From CAYVLA01 sp964549615 [NCBI: uncultured Thermococci archaeon] (lineage in GTDB: Archaea; CAYQAE01; CAYVLA01): a DNA stretch of 64,000 bases. The notes beneath the pieces were generated by a model. It was not told the DNA's origin and searched no databases. It saw only the letters and a program-made list of their open reading frames with translations. The stretch covers positions 1 to 64,000 of the forward strand of contig CAZJVP010000030.1 of assembly GCA_964549615.1 (NCBI GenBank), read 5' to 3'. This document shows, in pieces, positions 27,681-36,120 of this stretch (position 1 is the first letter of the stretch; every line of letters begins with the position of its first letter). The translations under genes and the position numbers were made by a program.

Positions 27681-28490
27681 CTACCCCACCACCACAATTC
27701 CACGCCTGCTGCACTCCCTCTGGATCCTCGTAGCCGCCTCAGAATAGATGCTTGGGTCAGGACTCAAATAGGCTTGCTGAAGCTCGGGGAAGCGGGACAA
27801 AAGGAAGGGCCTCAGCCGGGCCCAGATGCCCGGCTTGGGCCGAAAAGGGTCGAAGCCCACCTTCTTGATCCCCGCTGCAGCGAGCTTCTCGATCAGGATC
27901 TCCAGTTCCCCCGGCCGCGTGGTGATGCCGGGCATGATGGGAGCTATGAAGGCCCACGGTCGAAGGCCGGCGTCGCTGGCTTGGGCCATTGCCCTCAGCC
28001 TATCATCGAGGGACGATGCTCCGGGTTCCATCTCCCTGCGGATGCTCTCGTCTGAGCACGTGATGCTGAAGCCCAGCTCGAACTCCGAGAATCGCTTCAT
28101 CAGATCATAATCCCTGGTCACCAACGCCGATTTGGTGAGAAGCGATACTGGCACGTCGGCCTTCGCCAACTGCTCCAAGCACCTGCGGGTCAGGCAGTAT
28201 TTTGCCTCAGCTGGCTGGTAGGCGTCCGTGACGCTCCCCAGCCAGACCGGCCCTTTTTCCTTTCTTGCCAGTTCCCGCGCGAGGACGGTCGGCATATTGA
28301 CTCTCACGTCCACGAAGCTGCCCCAGGTCCTCTCCTCCCTGAGGACGGCGGGCGAGTAACAGTAGACGCACCCGTGCTGGCAGCCTCTGTACGGGTTCAC
28401 GGAGTACCTGAAGCCGGCTAGGCCACAGTGCCCAAGTCCGCTCCGACTCGTGACCTCCCGGATGATCGTGCCCGCCAACCTAGTGCTCAT
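27681..28490 (-). CDS. Radical SAM protein, spore-photoproduct-lyase-like
   Basis: A 269-residue radical SAM enzyme. The cluster motif is NPYRGCQHGCVYCYSPAV (CxxxCxxC). It is followed by WLGSVTDAYQPAEAKYCLTR and LLTKSALVTRDYDLMKRF, typical of the Rv2578c/SplB-like group (COG1533). These proteins are often annotated as DNA repair photolyases, though the real substrate of the archaeal forms is unknown. It precedes a receiver-like and a CxxC protein in an apparent three-gene operon. The gene before it ends 25 bases upstream and may belong to the same transcript. Confidence 0.85.
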   Translation of the reverse strand: MSTRLAGTIIREVTSRSGLGHCGLAGFRYSVNPYRGCQHGCVYCYSPAVLREERTWGSFVDVRVNMPTVLARELARKEKGPVWLGSVTDAYQPAEAKYCLTRRCLEQLAKADVPVSLLTKSALVTRDYDLMKRFSEFELGFSITCSDESIRREMEPGASSLDDRLRAMAQASDAGLRPWAFIAPIMPGITTRPGELEILIEKLAAAGIKKVGFDPFRPKPGIWARLRPFLLSRFPELQQAYLSPDPSIYSEAATRIQRECSRRGIVVVG

Positions 28491-28515
28491 CCGTGATCAA
28501 GGTTTGGGGCGACGC

Positions 28516-29091
28516 TCATTCGAGCAGGAGCGCTTCCCTCAGAGCGGGGGTCAGCGACTTGAGAGGGATTACAGCCTCTCCGGAGATGAGCACGTGCTCG
28601 GTGGCCAAGAGGGGTCCCAGCATGCTGGCGGCCTGGGGCTTCCAGCCCGTGGACATCCAAGTCACGAAACGCTTGGATCCGTATTCTCCCACCTTCGGCA
28701 CCAGGTCCGGAAAGTCCTTCAACAGGGTCTCTCCCTGCTTCCGATACGTCTCCAGCACCGGGGGAACCTGTTTCCCGGACTCAACAAGCCCGGCGATCAG
28801 GGCACAGCGGTGAAGCTCGAGTCTCTTGGACAGCTTTCCGACGAGCTCATAGTAGATGTTCTTGCCAACCGGCGAGTCCGTCTCCGTCTTCAGGACGTCC
28901 CCCTTGAGAACCAGTATCTTGATGTAGATCCTGTATGTGCGGCTTGACAGCACGAGCGGCTCTGCCCTCCATCGGTGCTTTCTGCCGCACACCTCGCCCT
29001 CTAGAACATCGCTCCTCACCCTGCCCCCAAGGCGAAAGAGGGCATCCCTGATCAGCGCGTACTTGTCCTCAGGTTCCAGAATCTCCTCCAT
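28516..29091 (-). CDS. Uncharacterised protein with a winged-helix-like N-terminus
   Basis: A 191-residue protein that I do not recognise. ATG 29091 is preferred over GTG 29100 because AGGTG lies six bases ahead of it. The N-terminal part (YALIRDALFRLGGRVRSDVLE, then YRIYIKILVLKGDVLKTETDSPVGKNIYYELVG) has the helix-helix-wing pattern of a winged-helix domain. The remainder is helical and mixed (LIAGLVESGKQVPPVLETYRKQGETLLKDFPDLV). It precedes the radical SAM operon and could regulate it (inference). Confidence 0.5.
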   Translation of the reverse strand: MEEILEPEDKYALIRDALFRLGGRVRSDVLEGEVCGRKHRWRAEPLVLSSRTYRIYIKILVLKGDVLKTETDSPVGKNIYYELVGKLSKRLELHRCALIAGLVESGKQVPPVLETYRKQGETLLKDFPDLVPKVGEYGSKRFVTWMSTGWKPQAASMLGPLLATEHVLISGEAVIPLKSLTPALREALLLE

Positions 29092-29149
29092 TTTCGACAC
29101 CTGGCGCCTTCCTTTTCCGATCGGCTCCGTGCACCGCTCACCCCTTGCC

Positions 29150-29160
29150 GCTTATAAATC
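29150..29160. promoter_or_regulatory. Bidirectional TATA-like element
   Basis: The core cttataaatc is near-palindromic and can be read on both strands. It lies about 60 nt before the minus-strand gene at 29091 and 140 nt before the plus-strand molybdopterin gene. Leaders would therefore be present on both sides. Confidence 0.4.
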
Positions 29161-29296
29161 GCTGTCCCAGGGATCCAGCCCATCGCTTGAGGTCGCGTCG
29201 CGTCTCGGGCGTATTCCGGCCTTGGACTGGGAATTTGGCCCGAGCAAAGGTTGTCGTCGTTCACCAGCTCTTCAGCCCAAGACGGGCAAGCCAACC

Positions 29297-29941
29297 ATGG
29301 AGATCGACGACCATTTATCTACATCGAACCGACCACATCTGCCGGTCACCTTGACGCTGCTAAAGGATCTGGGAATGCCGGCATTCCACGCCGAAGGATG
29401 GCCCAAGATCGATCCGGCGACCTGGAGGCTGAAGGTTTCGGGGCTCGTAAGGGATCGGCGGGTCTTCACCATCGAGGAGGTCAGAGCAATGCCATCCGTG
29501 ACCGTGGACGCGCGGCTGACGTCGGTCAGCGGCTTCTCGGTCAGGGCGCCCTGGGACGGCGTGGCCTTCTCCGAGTTTCTCAAGCGGATCGAGCCCCTCG
29601 AATCCGCTTCGCATGCCACCTTCAGGAGCGTCGGCGGCTACGAATCGACCGTCAGCCTGGAGAACCTCCTGAAGCCGCGGGTAATCCTGTGCTACGGCGT
29701 CGAAGGACAGCCGCTAGAGCTGGAGTACGGAGGGCCCCTTAGGCTGCTGGTGCCGCACCTGTGGGGATACAAGAGCGTCAAGTGGCTATCTGAGATCGAG
29801 CTGACAGACCGGATGAAGGGTGGCTACTGGGAGGACCGCGGGTACAGCCGGGAGGCTGAAATCGAGCCTGGATACACCTTCGACATGAACACCCGAAAAA
29901 GGAGGCCGATAAGGGGCGGCGGGGAGGTCACGGAGTTCTGA
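29297..29941 (+). CDS. Sulfite-oxidase-fold molybdopterin-binding protein lacking the Mo-ligand Cys
   Basis: A 214-residue protein of the COG2041 (sulfite oxidase/MsrP catalytic subunit) fold. Family landmarks are IDPATWRLKVSGLVRDRRVFTIEEVRAMP, WDGVAFSEFLKRI, GYESTVSLENLL, GVEGQPLELEYGGPLRLLVPHLWGYKSVKWLSEIEL and GYWEDRGYS. The expected strand HCVTGWS, whose Cys binds molybdenum, reads LTSVSGFS here, with Ser76 at the Cys position. No Tat or Sec signal is present, so it is cytoplasmic. It may be a Ser-ligated enzyme or an inactive cofactor binder. Starts 3' of this ATG are possible. Confidence 0.75.
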   Translation: MEIDDHLSTSNRPHLPVTLTLLKDLGMPAFHAEGWPKIDPATWRLKVSGLVRDRRVFTIEEVRAMPSVTVDARLTSVSGFSVRAPWDGVAFSEFLKRIEPLESASHATFRSVGGYESTVSLENLLKPRVILCYGVEGQPLELEYGGPLRLLVPHLWGYKSVKWLSEIELTDRMKGGYWEDRGYSREAEIEPGYTFDMNTRKRRPIRGGGEVTEF

Positions 29942-30038
29942 CGCTATGGAGGGTGTCGGCCCGCCCATCACAAGTCATCGAGTAGATCTCCTCCGCTGTA
30001 GGCGTCCTCATCCACCCAACACACCTGGCGGTTAGCAG

Positions 30039-30048
30039 CTTATTAATC
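30039..30048 (+). promoter_or_regulatory. TATA box of the ATP-grasp gene
   Basis: The sequence cttattaatc is centred 25 nt before the ATG at 30068 and only 10 nt before the ATG at 30053. It therefore selects the former as a leaderless start. Confidence 0.6.
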
Positions 30049-30067
30049 TCACATGAAGGGAAGCATT

Positions 30068-31222
30068 ATGACGATTCTTCTCGTGGGGATATCGGTCAGG
30101 GCAGCCGCGGAATCGGCCGTACGGTCGGGCTACGAGGTGAGCGCCCTCGATGTCTTCGGCGACACCGACCTGCGCGCAACGTGCCCCACCCTTTCCCTGA
30201 CGGACGAGCTTCGCCACCTTTACCCCGATGTCAGGTCGCAGACCATGCGCCTTTTCCTGTGCAGCAAGTTGTTGGACTTCGACGAGGTCGTCTACGGGTC
30301 CGGGTTCGAGAATCACCCGGAGTGCGTTCGCGAATGGGAGTCGATGGGCAAGACCGTCATAGGCAACGAGTCGGAGTCCTTGGCAGCGGTCAGAGACTGG
30401 CAGAAGCTCTTCGATTTTCTCGATTCCCGAGGCATCGACCACCCGGAGACGTATGTCGTGAGAGACGTATCGAAGTTTAACCTTGGATCGATCGACGCTC
30501 ACAAATTCATAGTGAAGCCCACGTCAAGCGGAGGAGGGCACGGGATACGGTTTCTCGACGAGATAGCTGCATCGCCGAATGCGTGGGATGAATGGTGTGA
30601 AAGATCGGTGCTTGTTCAAAGGGTCCTTCAGGGCACCCTTGCATCGGCCTCGTTCGTCTCGGGAGATCGGGGCTTCCGCCTGCTTTCCACGACCCGCCAG
30701 CTTGCCGGAACCGCCTTTTCTGCCTTCCGGTACGTCGGCAACATTGCGCCCCTCGACGCGCCCCCTGCGATCAAGAGAAGGATGGAATACGTTGCTAGGG
30801 CAATCGCGACGGAATTCGGCCTCAAGGGTTCCAACGGCGTTGACTTCATCATAGCCGGTGGGCGCGTCAACGTTTTGGAGGTGAACCCGCGCATCCAGGG
30901 AAGCCTGGAGGTCGTGGAGAGGGCGTCCGGCGTGGGGGTTTTCGATGCGCATGTGAGGTCTTGCAGGGGGCAGGGGCCACCGTCCGTGCGTGCCGCCCCT
31001 GGATTTTGGGGACGCAGGATAGTCTACGCTCCCCGCGACCTGATATCGGGCGAACTGGGGGCACTTGGCTTCACCAAGGACATCCCCCGACCCGACACCC
31101 CCCTGCGAGCCGGAGCCCCGGTGTGCACCGTTCTGGCCCACTCACGCTCCAGCCGCTGGTGTGCAAGTCTGCTCAAGCAGAGGGAGAAGAGAGTTATTAG
31201 CCTTTTGCGGCCTCCAAGCTGA
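30068..31222 (+). CDS. ATP-grasp enzyme (COG2232-type carboligase family)
   Basis: A 384-residue ATP-grasp protein. The N-terminal preATP domain starts ILLVGISVRAAAESAVRSGYEVSALDVFGD. ATP-binding features follow: KFIVKPTSSGGGHGIRFL (the glycine-rich loop), VLVQRVLQGTLASASFVSG, and the metal-binding end VDFIIAGGRVNVLEVNPRIQGSLEVVERASG. This family is found in methanogens and methylotrophs, sometimes near C1-cofactor genes, and would join an acid to an amine or thiol. The substrate is unknown. Its TGA is directly followed by the GTG of a LysE-type exporter. Confidence 0.8.
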   Translation: MTILLVGISVRAAAESAVRSGYEVSALDVFGDTDLRATCPTLSLTDELRHLYPDVRSQTMRLFLCSKLLDFDEVVYGSGFENHPECVREWESMGKTVIGNESESLAAVRDWQKLFDFLDSRGIDHPETYVVRDVSKFNLGSIDAHKFIVKPTSSGGGHGIRFLDEIAASPNAWDEWCERSVLVQRVLQGTLASASFVSGDRGFRLLSTTRQLAGTAFSAFRYVGNIAPLDAPPAIKRRMEYVARAIATEFGLKGSNGVDFIIAGGRVNVLEVNPRIQGSLEVVERASGVGVFDAHVRSCRGQGPPSVRAAPGFWGRRIVYAPRDLISGELGALGFTKDIPRPDTPLRAGAPVCTVLAHSRSSRWCASLLKQREKRVISLLRPPS

Positions 31223-31888
31223 GTGCAGTCGCTGCCCTTCATCTTCGCATCGGCCTTCGTCATCGGGCTTACGGGCGCGATGATGCCGGGGCCGGTTCTC
31301 GTCGCAACGATAAATCGATCGGCCAGGATCGGCTTCAGGGCCGGTCCGCTCGTCGTCCTTGGCCATGCGATCATTGAGGCGGCGCTCGTCATAGCCGTGA
31401 TCCTAGGCTTGGGCGCGGCCCTCCAGAAGCCGCTGCTGATCAAGCCGATAATGCTGGTGGGGGGGTCCGTGTTGATCGTCCTGGGCGCCAACATCCTGAA
31501 CGAGGTAAGGACGGGCAAGGCCGCCCTTCCTGGGGGGCCGGACCCCTCGTCCCGGCAGGTTCAGGAATCACTACTTAGGCCCGTCGTGGAAGGAATCGTG
31601 CTGAGCGCCTCAAACCCCTATTGGACGCTCTGGTGGGCGACCATAGGCTTGACCTACATCGCGATAGCGAGCCAGTCGGGGCCGCTTGGGATCCCCGCTT
31701 TCTACAGCGGACACATACTTTCGGATCTTGCCTGGTATAGCGCTGTGGCGGCGGGCGTAGTCGTTGGCACAAGACGCGTTACAGGCCTGGGCTATAGGTT
31801 GATACTGGCCGGGTGCAGCATTTTCCTGATAGCGCTTGGCTTCCTTTTCGCGTGGCGGGGTACCTCGGGTTTGGCCGCGATGCTGTGA
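31223..31888 (+). CDS. LysE/RhtB-family amino-acid exporter
   Basis: A 221-residue membrane protein with about six helices. The family motif near the N-terminus is GLTGAMMPGPVLVATINRSARIGFRAG. The fourth-helix motif is LSASNPYWTLWWATIGL. LysE-type translocators export amino acids or related metabolites. The GTG start abuts the stop of the ATP-grasp gene (TGAGTG), so the pair is co-translated; the exporter may remove the product or substrate of that enzyme (inference). Confidence 0.85.
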   Translation: MQSLPFIFASAFVIGLTGAMMPGPVLVATINRSARIGFRAGPLVVLGHAIIEAALVIAVILGLGAALQKPLLIKPIMLVGGSVLIVLGANILNEVRTGKAALPGGPDPSSRQVQESLLRPVVEGIVLSASNPYWTLWWATIGLTYIAIASQSGPLGIPAFYSGHILSDLAWYSAVAAGVVVGTRRVTGLGYRLILAGCSIFLIALGFLFAWRGTSGLAAML

Positions 31889-31931
31889 TGGGGCCTGTGC
31901 ACTCAGCCGAGGTGCAACAACCCGGGGGGGC

Positions 31932-31940
31932 AATTTTTAT
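31932..31940 (+). promoter_or_regulatory. TATA box of priL
   Basis: The sequence aatttttat is centred 29 nt before the GTG at 31965. It lies inside the longer open frame, so the upstream 43 codons are not part of the protein. Confidence 0.65.
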
Positions 31941-31964
31941 GTCTCCTTCCGCTATCAACAACGA

Positions 31965-33269
31965 GTGAACCCGTCCGATCGGAAACTCATAGTCCTCGAT
32001 CCCTTCAGCCGCGAGGCCCGCGAGTTGGCCAAGAAAACGCCACCGCTAGATGCCCTTGGGCAGAGGTACATCCAAGCATGCAGAGAGAGGATAGAATGGT
32101 TCGCCTCCCCGTTTCTGGAGAAGGACGGCATCCCGGTGCAGATCGAGAGATCGCCTCCCGATGTCCTGATCGAGCCGCCCGATCTTCAGTTCGACATCTC
32201 GGTTTTCTACCTCCTGATGCAGTCGTGCGCCGCCTGCTTTCCGCCGGGGTCCTTTGAGGCCAGGACCGTCATCTCAGCGAACCGAGAGATATTTCGGAGG
32301 AGGCTCAAGGCCTGCTACGCCGAGACGCAGGAAGCCATCCTCGATCTGCTCCCTGACATCGGAGTTGCCAAAGCCGGCCCCGATGAGATACCGCGGCAGG
32401 ATCTCTACAAGATCATGGCACTGCGAAAGTTCGCTGAGATGCGCAGTGCGTCCGTCACCTCCTCAACGCTCCACGAGATCAAGTTCAAAGCCAACTGGAC
32501 CCGCATACTTCCAACCACCTACGATCTGACCGATTTCTACATAAAGGACGGCTGGGCGTACCTGTCCGCAAATGACCTCTTGGAACTATTATCCCAGGAT
32601 ATCGGGCGCAGAATGGAGCTATACATGTCCCAAGTCAGGCAGAAGATGGACGCAGCCAAGGTCAAGCCCCATCCGACGTTCAGGAGCGTTGGAAAGATCA
32701 TCTCGGATCTGTCATCCAAGAGCCATGAGGATCTAGTCGGCATGGGCGGAGAGCTGAGGGAGGAGTTCTACCCGCCCTGCATCAAACAGGCTGAACAGGG
32801 CGTGGACGCCGGAAGTCGGAACTACGCCGTAACGGTTCTCTTGACGTCCTTCCTTTCGCATGCAAGGATCTCCCCCTTTGCGGGCGATGCCAAGATATCA
32901 GACTTCATCGATGACATGTCAGTTATCACGTCTGAGATCTTGCCTAGGATATACGAGGCAGGGGCGAGATGCAACCCGCCCCTCTTCGATGATCAGCCGG
33001 TAGAGAAGGCCAACATCATGTACCATCTTGGGTTCGGGCTGATCGAAAACCCGCGGCTTGAGGACTCAGGAAACTCGACTTGGTACATACCCCCTAACTG
33101 TGAGAAGATACAGCGCGAGGTGCCGATGCTCTGCAAGCCGGATGCTCTCTGCCGCAGGATCAAGAACCCGATCATTTACTACGTCATCAAGGCGAGGGGC
33201 AGCGAGAGACCGAGGGAAAGCACCTCTAGCCTGGCGGGAATCGCGCAAGCGCGCGATCGACGAAGCTGA
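31965..33269 (+). CDS. priL: DNA primase large subunit
   Basis: A 434-residue archaeal/eukaryotic-type primase large subunit with an iron-sulfur C-terminal domain. The N-terminal helical domain (LDPFSREARELAKKTPPLDALGQRYI) is followed by a linker. Four cluster cysteines are visible: FYPPCIKQAEQGV, EAGARCNPPLF, WYIPPNCEKIQ, and one or both of MLCKPDALCRR. The motif SRNYAVTVLLTSFLSHARI is also characteristic. With PriS (not in the window) it makes primers for replication. The start is from TATA spacing (leaderless GTG). The 3' end overlaps a convergent CBS gene by 44 bases. Confidence 0.9.
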   Translation: MNPSDRKLIVLDPFSREARELAKKTPPLDALGQRYIQACRERIEWFASPFLEKDGIPVQIERSPPDVLIEPPDLQFDISVFYLLMQSCAACFPPGSFEARTVISANREIFRRRLKACYAETQEAILDLLPDIGVAKAGPDEIPRQDLYKIMALRKFAEMRSASVTSSTLHEIKFKANWTRILPTTYDLTDFYIKDGWAYLSANDLLELLSQDIGRRMELYMSQVRQKMDAAKVKPHPTFRSVGKIISDLSSKSHEDLVGMGGELREEFYPPCIKQAEQGVDAGSRNYAVTVLLTSFLSHARISPFAGDAKISDFIDDMSVITSEILPRIYEAGARCNPPLFDDQPVEKANIMYHLGFGLIENPRLEDSGNSTWYIPPNCEKIQREVPMLCKPDALCRRIKNPIIYYVIKARGSERPRESTSSLAGIAQARDRRS

Positions 33270-33660
33270 ACCTATCCAGGAGTTCCAGATTCCTTTTCTT
33301 TACCAGCGCCACGATGCGCCCTTCCTCGTCGACCACGCCGAGGCGGGAGGTTCCGGTTTGCCTGAAAAGCTGAGCAACCTCCGTCAGCGAAGCATCCTTG
33401 GGAACGGTATGGATTGGCTCAAGCTTCAGGTCCCCGACTTTGGCGGAGAGCAGGTCGACGCCGGACTCTATTGCGCGAAAGAGGATCTCATCGGTGACGA
33501 TGCCGACATGCCTTTTTCCGTCCATCACTATCAACGACCCTATCCCTCGCTCGCGGAACTCCCGGGCTACCTTCCGGACTGGGTCTTTGACATCGCAGAA
33601 CACCAGTTCCTTTCTGCCTATGTCGTAGGCCGTCCCAAGATCGTATGCAGTCTTCACCAT
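33226..33660 (-). CDS. Two-CBS-domain protein
   Basis: A 144-residue protein made of one Bateman module. CBS1 is around KDPVRKVAREFRERGIGSLIVMDGKRHVGIVTDEIL. CBS2 is around IHTVPKDASLTEVAQLFRQTGTSRLGVVDEEGRIVALVKKRNL. Such modules bind adenine nucleotides or SAM and regulate partner proteins. It follows the small membrane gene downstream of the ATP synthase operon on the same strand, so an energy-sensing link is conceivable but unproven. Its end overlaps priL in antisense. Confidence 0.85.
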   Translation of the reverse strand: MVKTAYDLGTAYDIGRKELVFCDVKDPVRKVAREFRERGIGSLIVMDGKRHVGIVTDEILFRAIESGVDLLSAKVGDLKLEPIHTVPKDASLTEVAQLFRQTGTSRLGVVDEEGRIVALVKKRNLELLDRFSFVDRALARFPPG

Positions 33661-33674
33661 TCAAAAGTCCCCTT

Positions 33675-34010
33675 CTAGGTCAGATACGCGCCCAGGAACA
33701 AGAAGAACCCGATCCCAAACGGCAGAACGGCCGCCTGGAAATGCCTTGAAAAGCCCAGCAACCTCAGCGCGGGGCGCAACACGCCGTATATCACTAACAA
33801 TCCGAGCGAGTACAGCCCAAACAGCGCTGTGCCGAGGAGCTCGACATCCACCCGTAGGAGAATTAGGACGGCGCCGAGCGCTCCAGACGCAAGGACGAGA
33901 TTCGCAATCGGCGCGGCCAATGTCGCGGCGACCGTGAGTTCAGTTCCCAAGCTTCTTCCTGACACCAACCCAACCTCAGCCAGCAGATGCCACGTCGCTG
34001 CGCGCGCCAT
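33675..34010 (-). CDS. Small membrane protein downstream of the ATP synthase operon
   Basis: About 111 residues with three or four hydrophobic helices (ELTVAATLAAPIANLVLASGALGAVLILL, LLGTALFGLYSLGLLVIYGVL, AAVLPFGIGFFLFLGAYL). It is unrecognised. It lies after atpD on the same strand and might be an assembly or ion-supply factor by position only. The start is uncertain: ATG 34010 is 26 nt from a TATA-like taacattttt, while ATG 34019 and GTG 34028 are in frame. Confidence 0.5.
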   Translation of the reverse strand: MARAATWHLLAEVGLVSGRSLGTELTVAATLAAPIANLVLASGALGAVLILLRVDVELLGTALFGLYSLGLLVIYGVLRPALRLLGFSRHFQAAVLPFGIGFFLFLGAYLT

Positions 34011-34070
34011 CCCACCCATCTGGCGCACAAAAATGTTACGAGACCCTTCAAGTGATGCACGGGGCGCTGA

Positions 34071-34718
34071 CTACGCGGACTCGGCAACCAGCATTGCCTT
34101 GATCTTCTTCAGCCTCGAGAAGTTCTCCCTCTCCAGTTCCTCCAACCTATCCTCGATCAAGCGGATGGAGCCTTGGAGCTTGGGCACTACGACGTGGTCA
34201 AGCGCGCTCACACGGCGCCTCGTCTTCTCCAGTTCCGCGGCGACCCTCCTCGCACGTTCCTCCACCGAGGCCAGGACCAGAACCGCATCCAGCGCCTTCT
34301 CGAACGCCGAGGCAGCATCGTCAAGCAGGCTCGAACCGCCGACGAAGGAGTACCCGCGTCTGGTTGCATCCCTCTCGGCCGAGGTGAACTCCAGCACCGG
34401 CACGACGACCCCCATGATGTTCCTCGAACTGACCGAAAGGCTTATTTGACCTTTCGTGTAGGTCGATACCTGCCTCGTCTCGGCCGTCCCCATGGCCGCG
34501 TAGCAGATCGAGAGGGCGCGATGAGCTCTCTCCACCGCCCCGTTGGCCGAATCCCTGGCTTCCTTCACCATGCGCATCACCTCGAAGAACTCGTTTACCA
34601 GCGCATCCCGCTTCTGCTTGAGGAGGTCCCGCCCCCTCTCGGCCAATCTGACCCTTTCCTTGAGCTTGATGAGCTCCATCCTCGTGGGCTTCAGGCCCTC
34701 GATCAGCTGTTGAGGCAC
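34071..34718 (-). CDS. atpD: A-type ATP synthase subunit D (central stalk)
   Basis: A 215-residue, mostly helical central-stalk subunit that turns inside the A3B3 head. Recognisable parts are GLKPTRMELIKLKERVRLAERGRDLLKQKRDALVNEFFEV at the N-terminus and the C-terminal TRRRVSALDHVVVPKLQGSIRLIEDRLEELERENFSRLKKIK. A GTG start follows gggaggg. It is the last classical gene of the operon. Confidence 0.95.
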   Translation of the reverse strand: MPQQLIEGLKPTRMELIKLKERVRLAERGRDLLKQKRDALVNEFFEVMRMVKEARDSANGAVERAHRALSICYAAMGTAETRQVSTYTKGQISLSVSSRNIMGVVVPVLEFTSAERDATRRGYSFVGGSSLLDDAASAFEKALDAVLVLASVEERARRVAAELEKTRRRVSALDHVVVPKLQGSIRLIEDRLEELERENFSRLKKIKAMLVAESA

Positions 34719-34734
34719 GGTGGCCCTCCCTCAC

Positions 34735-36120
34735 CTAGGTTTTCCCGGGCACGTAGTACTTGGCTATGAAACGATCCTCTATCCTCTTGAGCTCGTCGCG
34801 GGGCAGCGTGGAGAGTATCTCCCAGGCCTTCGATAGGGTGGTCTCGATGCTGCGGTTCTCGTACCTGCCCTGGCTCAGCAACTTGGTCTCAAAAAGGTGG
34901 GCGAACTCAAGATACGTGCGATCCCTAGGCGTGAGAGCCTCCTCGCCAACCACCGCAACTAGGTCGCGCAGATCGCGGCCCTCGGCGTACGAAGCGTAGA
35001 GTTGGTTCTGCACGTTGGAGTGGTCCTCCCGCGTGTGCCCCTCGCCTATTCCTCGCTTCATCAGCCTGCTCAGCGAGGGAAGCACATCGATCGGCGGGTA
35101 GATGCCCCTCCTGTGCAAGGCCCGGGACAGGACTATCTGGCCCTCGGTGATGTACCCGGTCAGGTCCGGTATGGGATGCGTGATGTCGTCGTCGGGCATG
35201 GTCAAGATCGGTATCTGGGTTATGCTGCCCTTCTTGCCCTTGATCCTGCCCGCCCGCTCGTAGGTCGTCGCAAGGTCCGTGTACATGTAACCCGGATATC
35301 CCCTGCGGCCTGGGACCTCCTCCCTTGCCGCGCTGATCTCGCGGAGGCTTTCGCAGTAGTTCGTCATGTCCGTCCTGATCACCAGGACGTGCATGCCCTG
35401 CCGGAAAGCAAGGTACTCTGCAGCGGTCAGAGCCATCCTGGGCGTGATTATCCTCTCGATGGCTGGGTCGTCTGCCAGGTTGAGGAACATCACGATCCTC
35501 TCGATCGCCCCCGTCCTTTCGAAGTCCCTTCGGAAGAAGCTTGCCTCCTCGTAGGTTATCCCCATGGCAGCAAATACGACGGCGAACTCTTCCTCTTCGC
35601 CCAAGACCGTGGACTGGCGCGCGATCTGGGCCGCGATGTCGTTGTGCGGCAGGCCCGACGCTGATAGGATGGGAAGCTTCTGCCCCCGCACCAGCGTGTT
35701 CAACCCGTCTATAGCGGATATGCCGGTCTGTATGAACTCCTCGGGGTATTCCCTAGCGACCGGGTTCATCGGAGCACCGTTTATGTCGAGCCTGTCCTCG
35801 GCCACGACCTCCGGGCCGCCGTCCAACGGCCTCCCCATGCCGTCGAAGATGCGCCCGACTAGTTCCATCGACACGGGCAGCATCAGGCTCTCGCCCGCGA
35901 ACTTCACGCTCGTGTGCCTCGTGTCCAAGCCCCCGGTGCCCTCGAACACCATTATCACGGCGGCGTCCTTGCTGACCTCGAGGACCTGGCCGCGCCTTTC
36001 CTCCCCCGAAGGCATCCTTATTTCCACAACCTCGTTGTACCCAACGCCCTTGACGGCCTCGACGACGATCAGAGGTCCCGATATCTCCGCCACCGTGTTG
36101 TAGATCACGTCGCTACTCAT
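34735..36120 (-). CDS. atpB: A-type ATP synthase subunit B (non-catalytic)
   Basis: A 461-residue regulatory head subunit. It carries the beta-barrel [29 protein letters not shown], the degenerate nucleotide loop [21 protein letters not shown] instead of a P-loop, and the [30 protein letters not shown] motif. Its ATG overlaps the atpA stop (ATGA), ensuring coupled synthesis of the A and B subunits. Confidence 0.97.
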   Translation of the reverse strand: MSSDVIYNTVAEISGPLIVVEAVKGVGYNEVVEIRMPSGEERRGQVLEVSKDAAVIMVFEGTGGLDTRHTSVKFAGESLMLPVSMELVGRIFDGMGRPLDGGPEVVAEDRLDINGAPMNPVAREYPEEFIQTGISAIDGLNTLVRGQKLPILSASGLPHNDIAAQIARQSTVLGEEEEFAVVFAAMGITYEEASFFRRDFERTGAIERIVMFLNLADDPAIERIITPRMALTAAEYLAFRQGMHVLVIRTDMTNYCESLREISAAREEVPGRRGYPGYMYTDLATTYERAGRIKGKKGSITQIPILTMPDDDITHPIPDLTGYITEGQIVLSRALHRRGIYPPIDVLPSLSRLMKRGIGEGHTREDHSNVQNQLYASYAEGRDLRDLVAVVGEEALTPRDRTYLEFAHLFETKLLSQGRYENRSIETTLSKAWEILSTLPRDELKRIEDRFIAKYYVPGKT

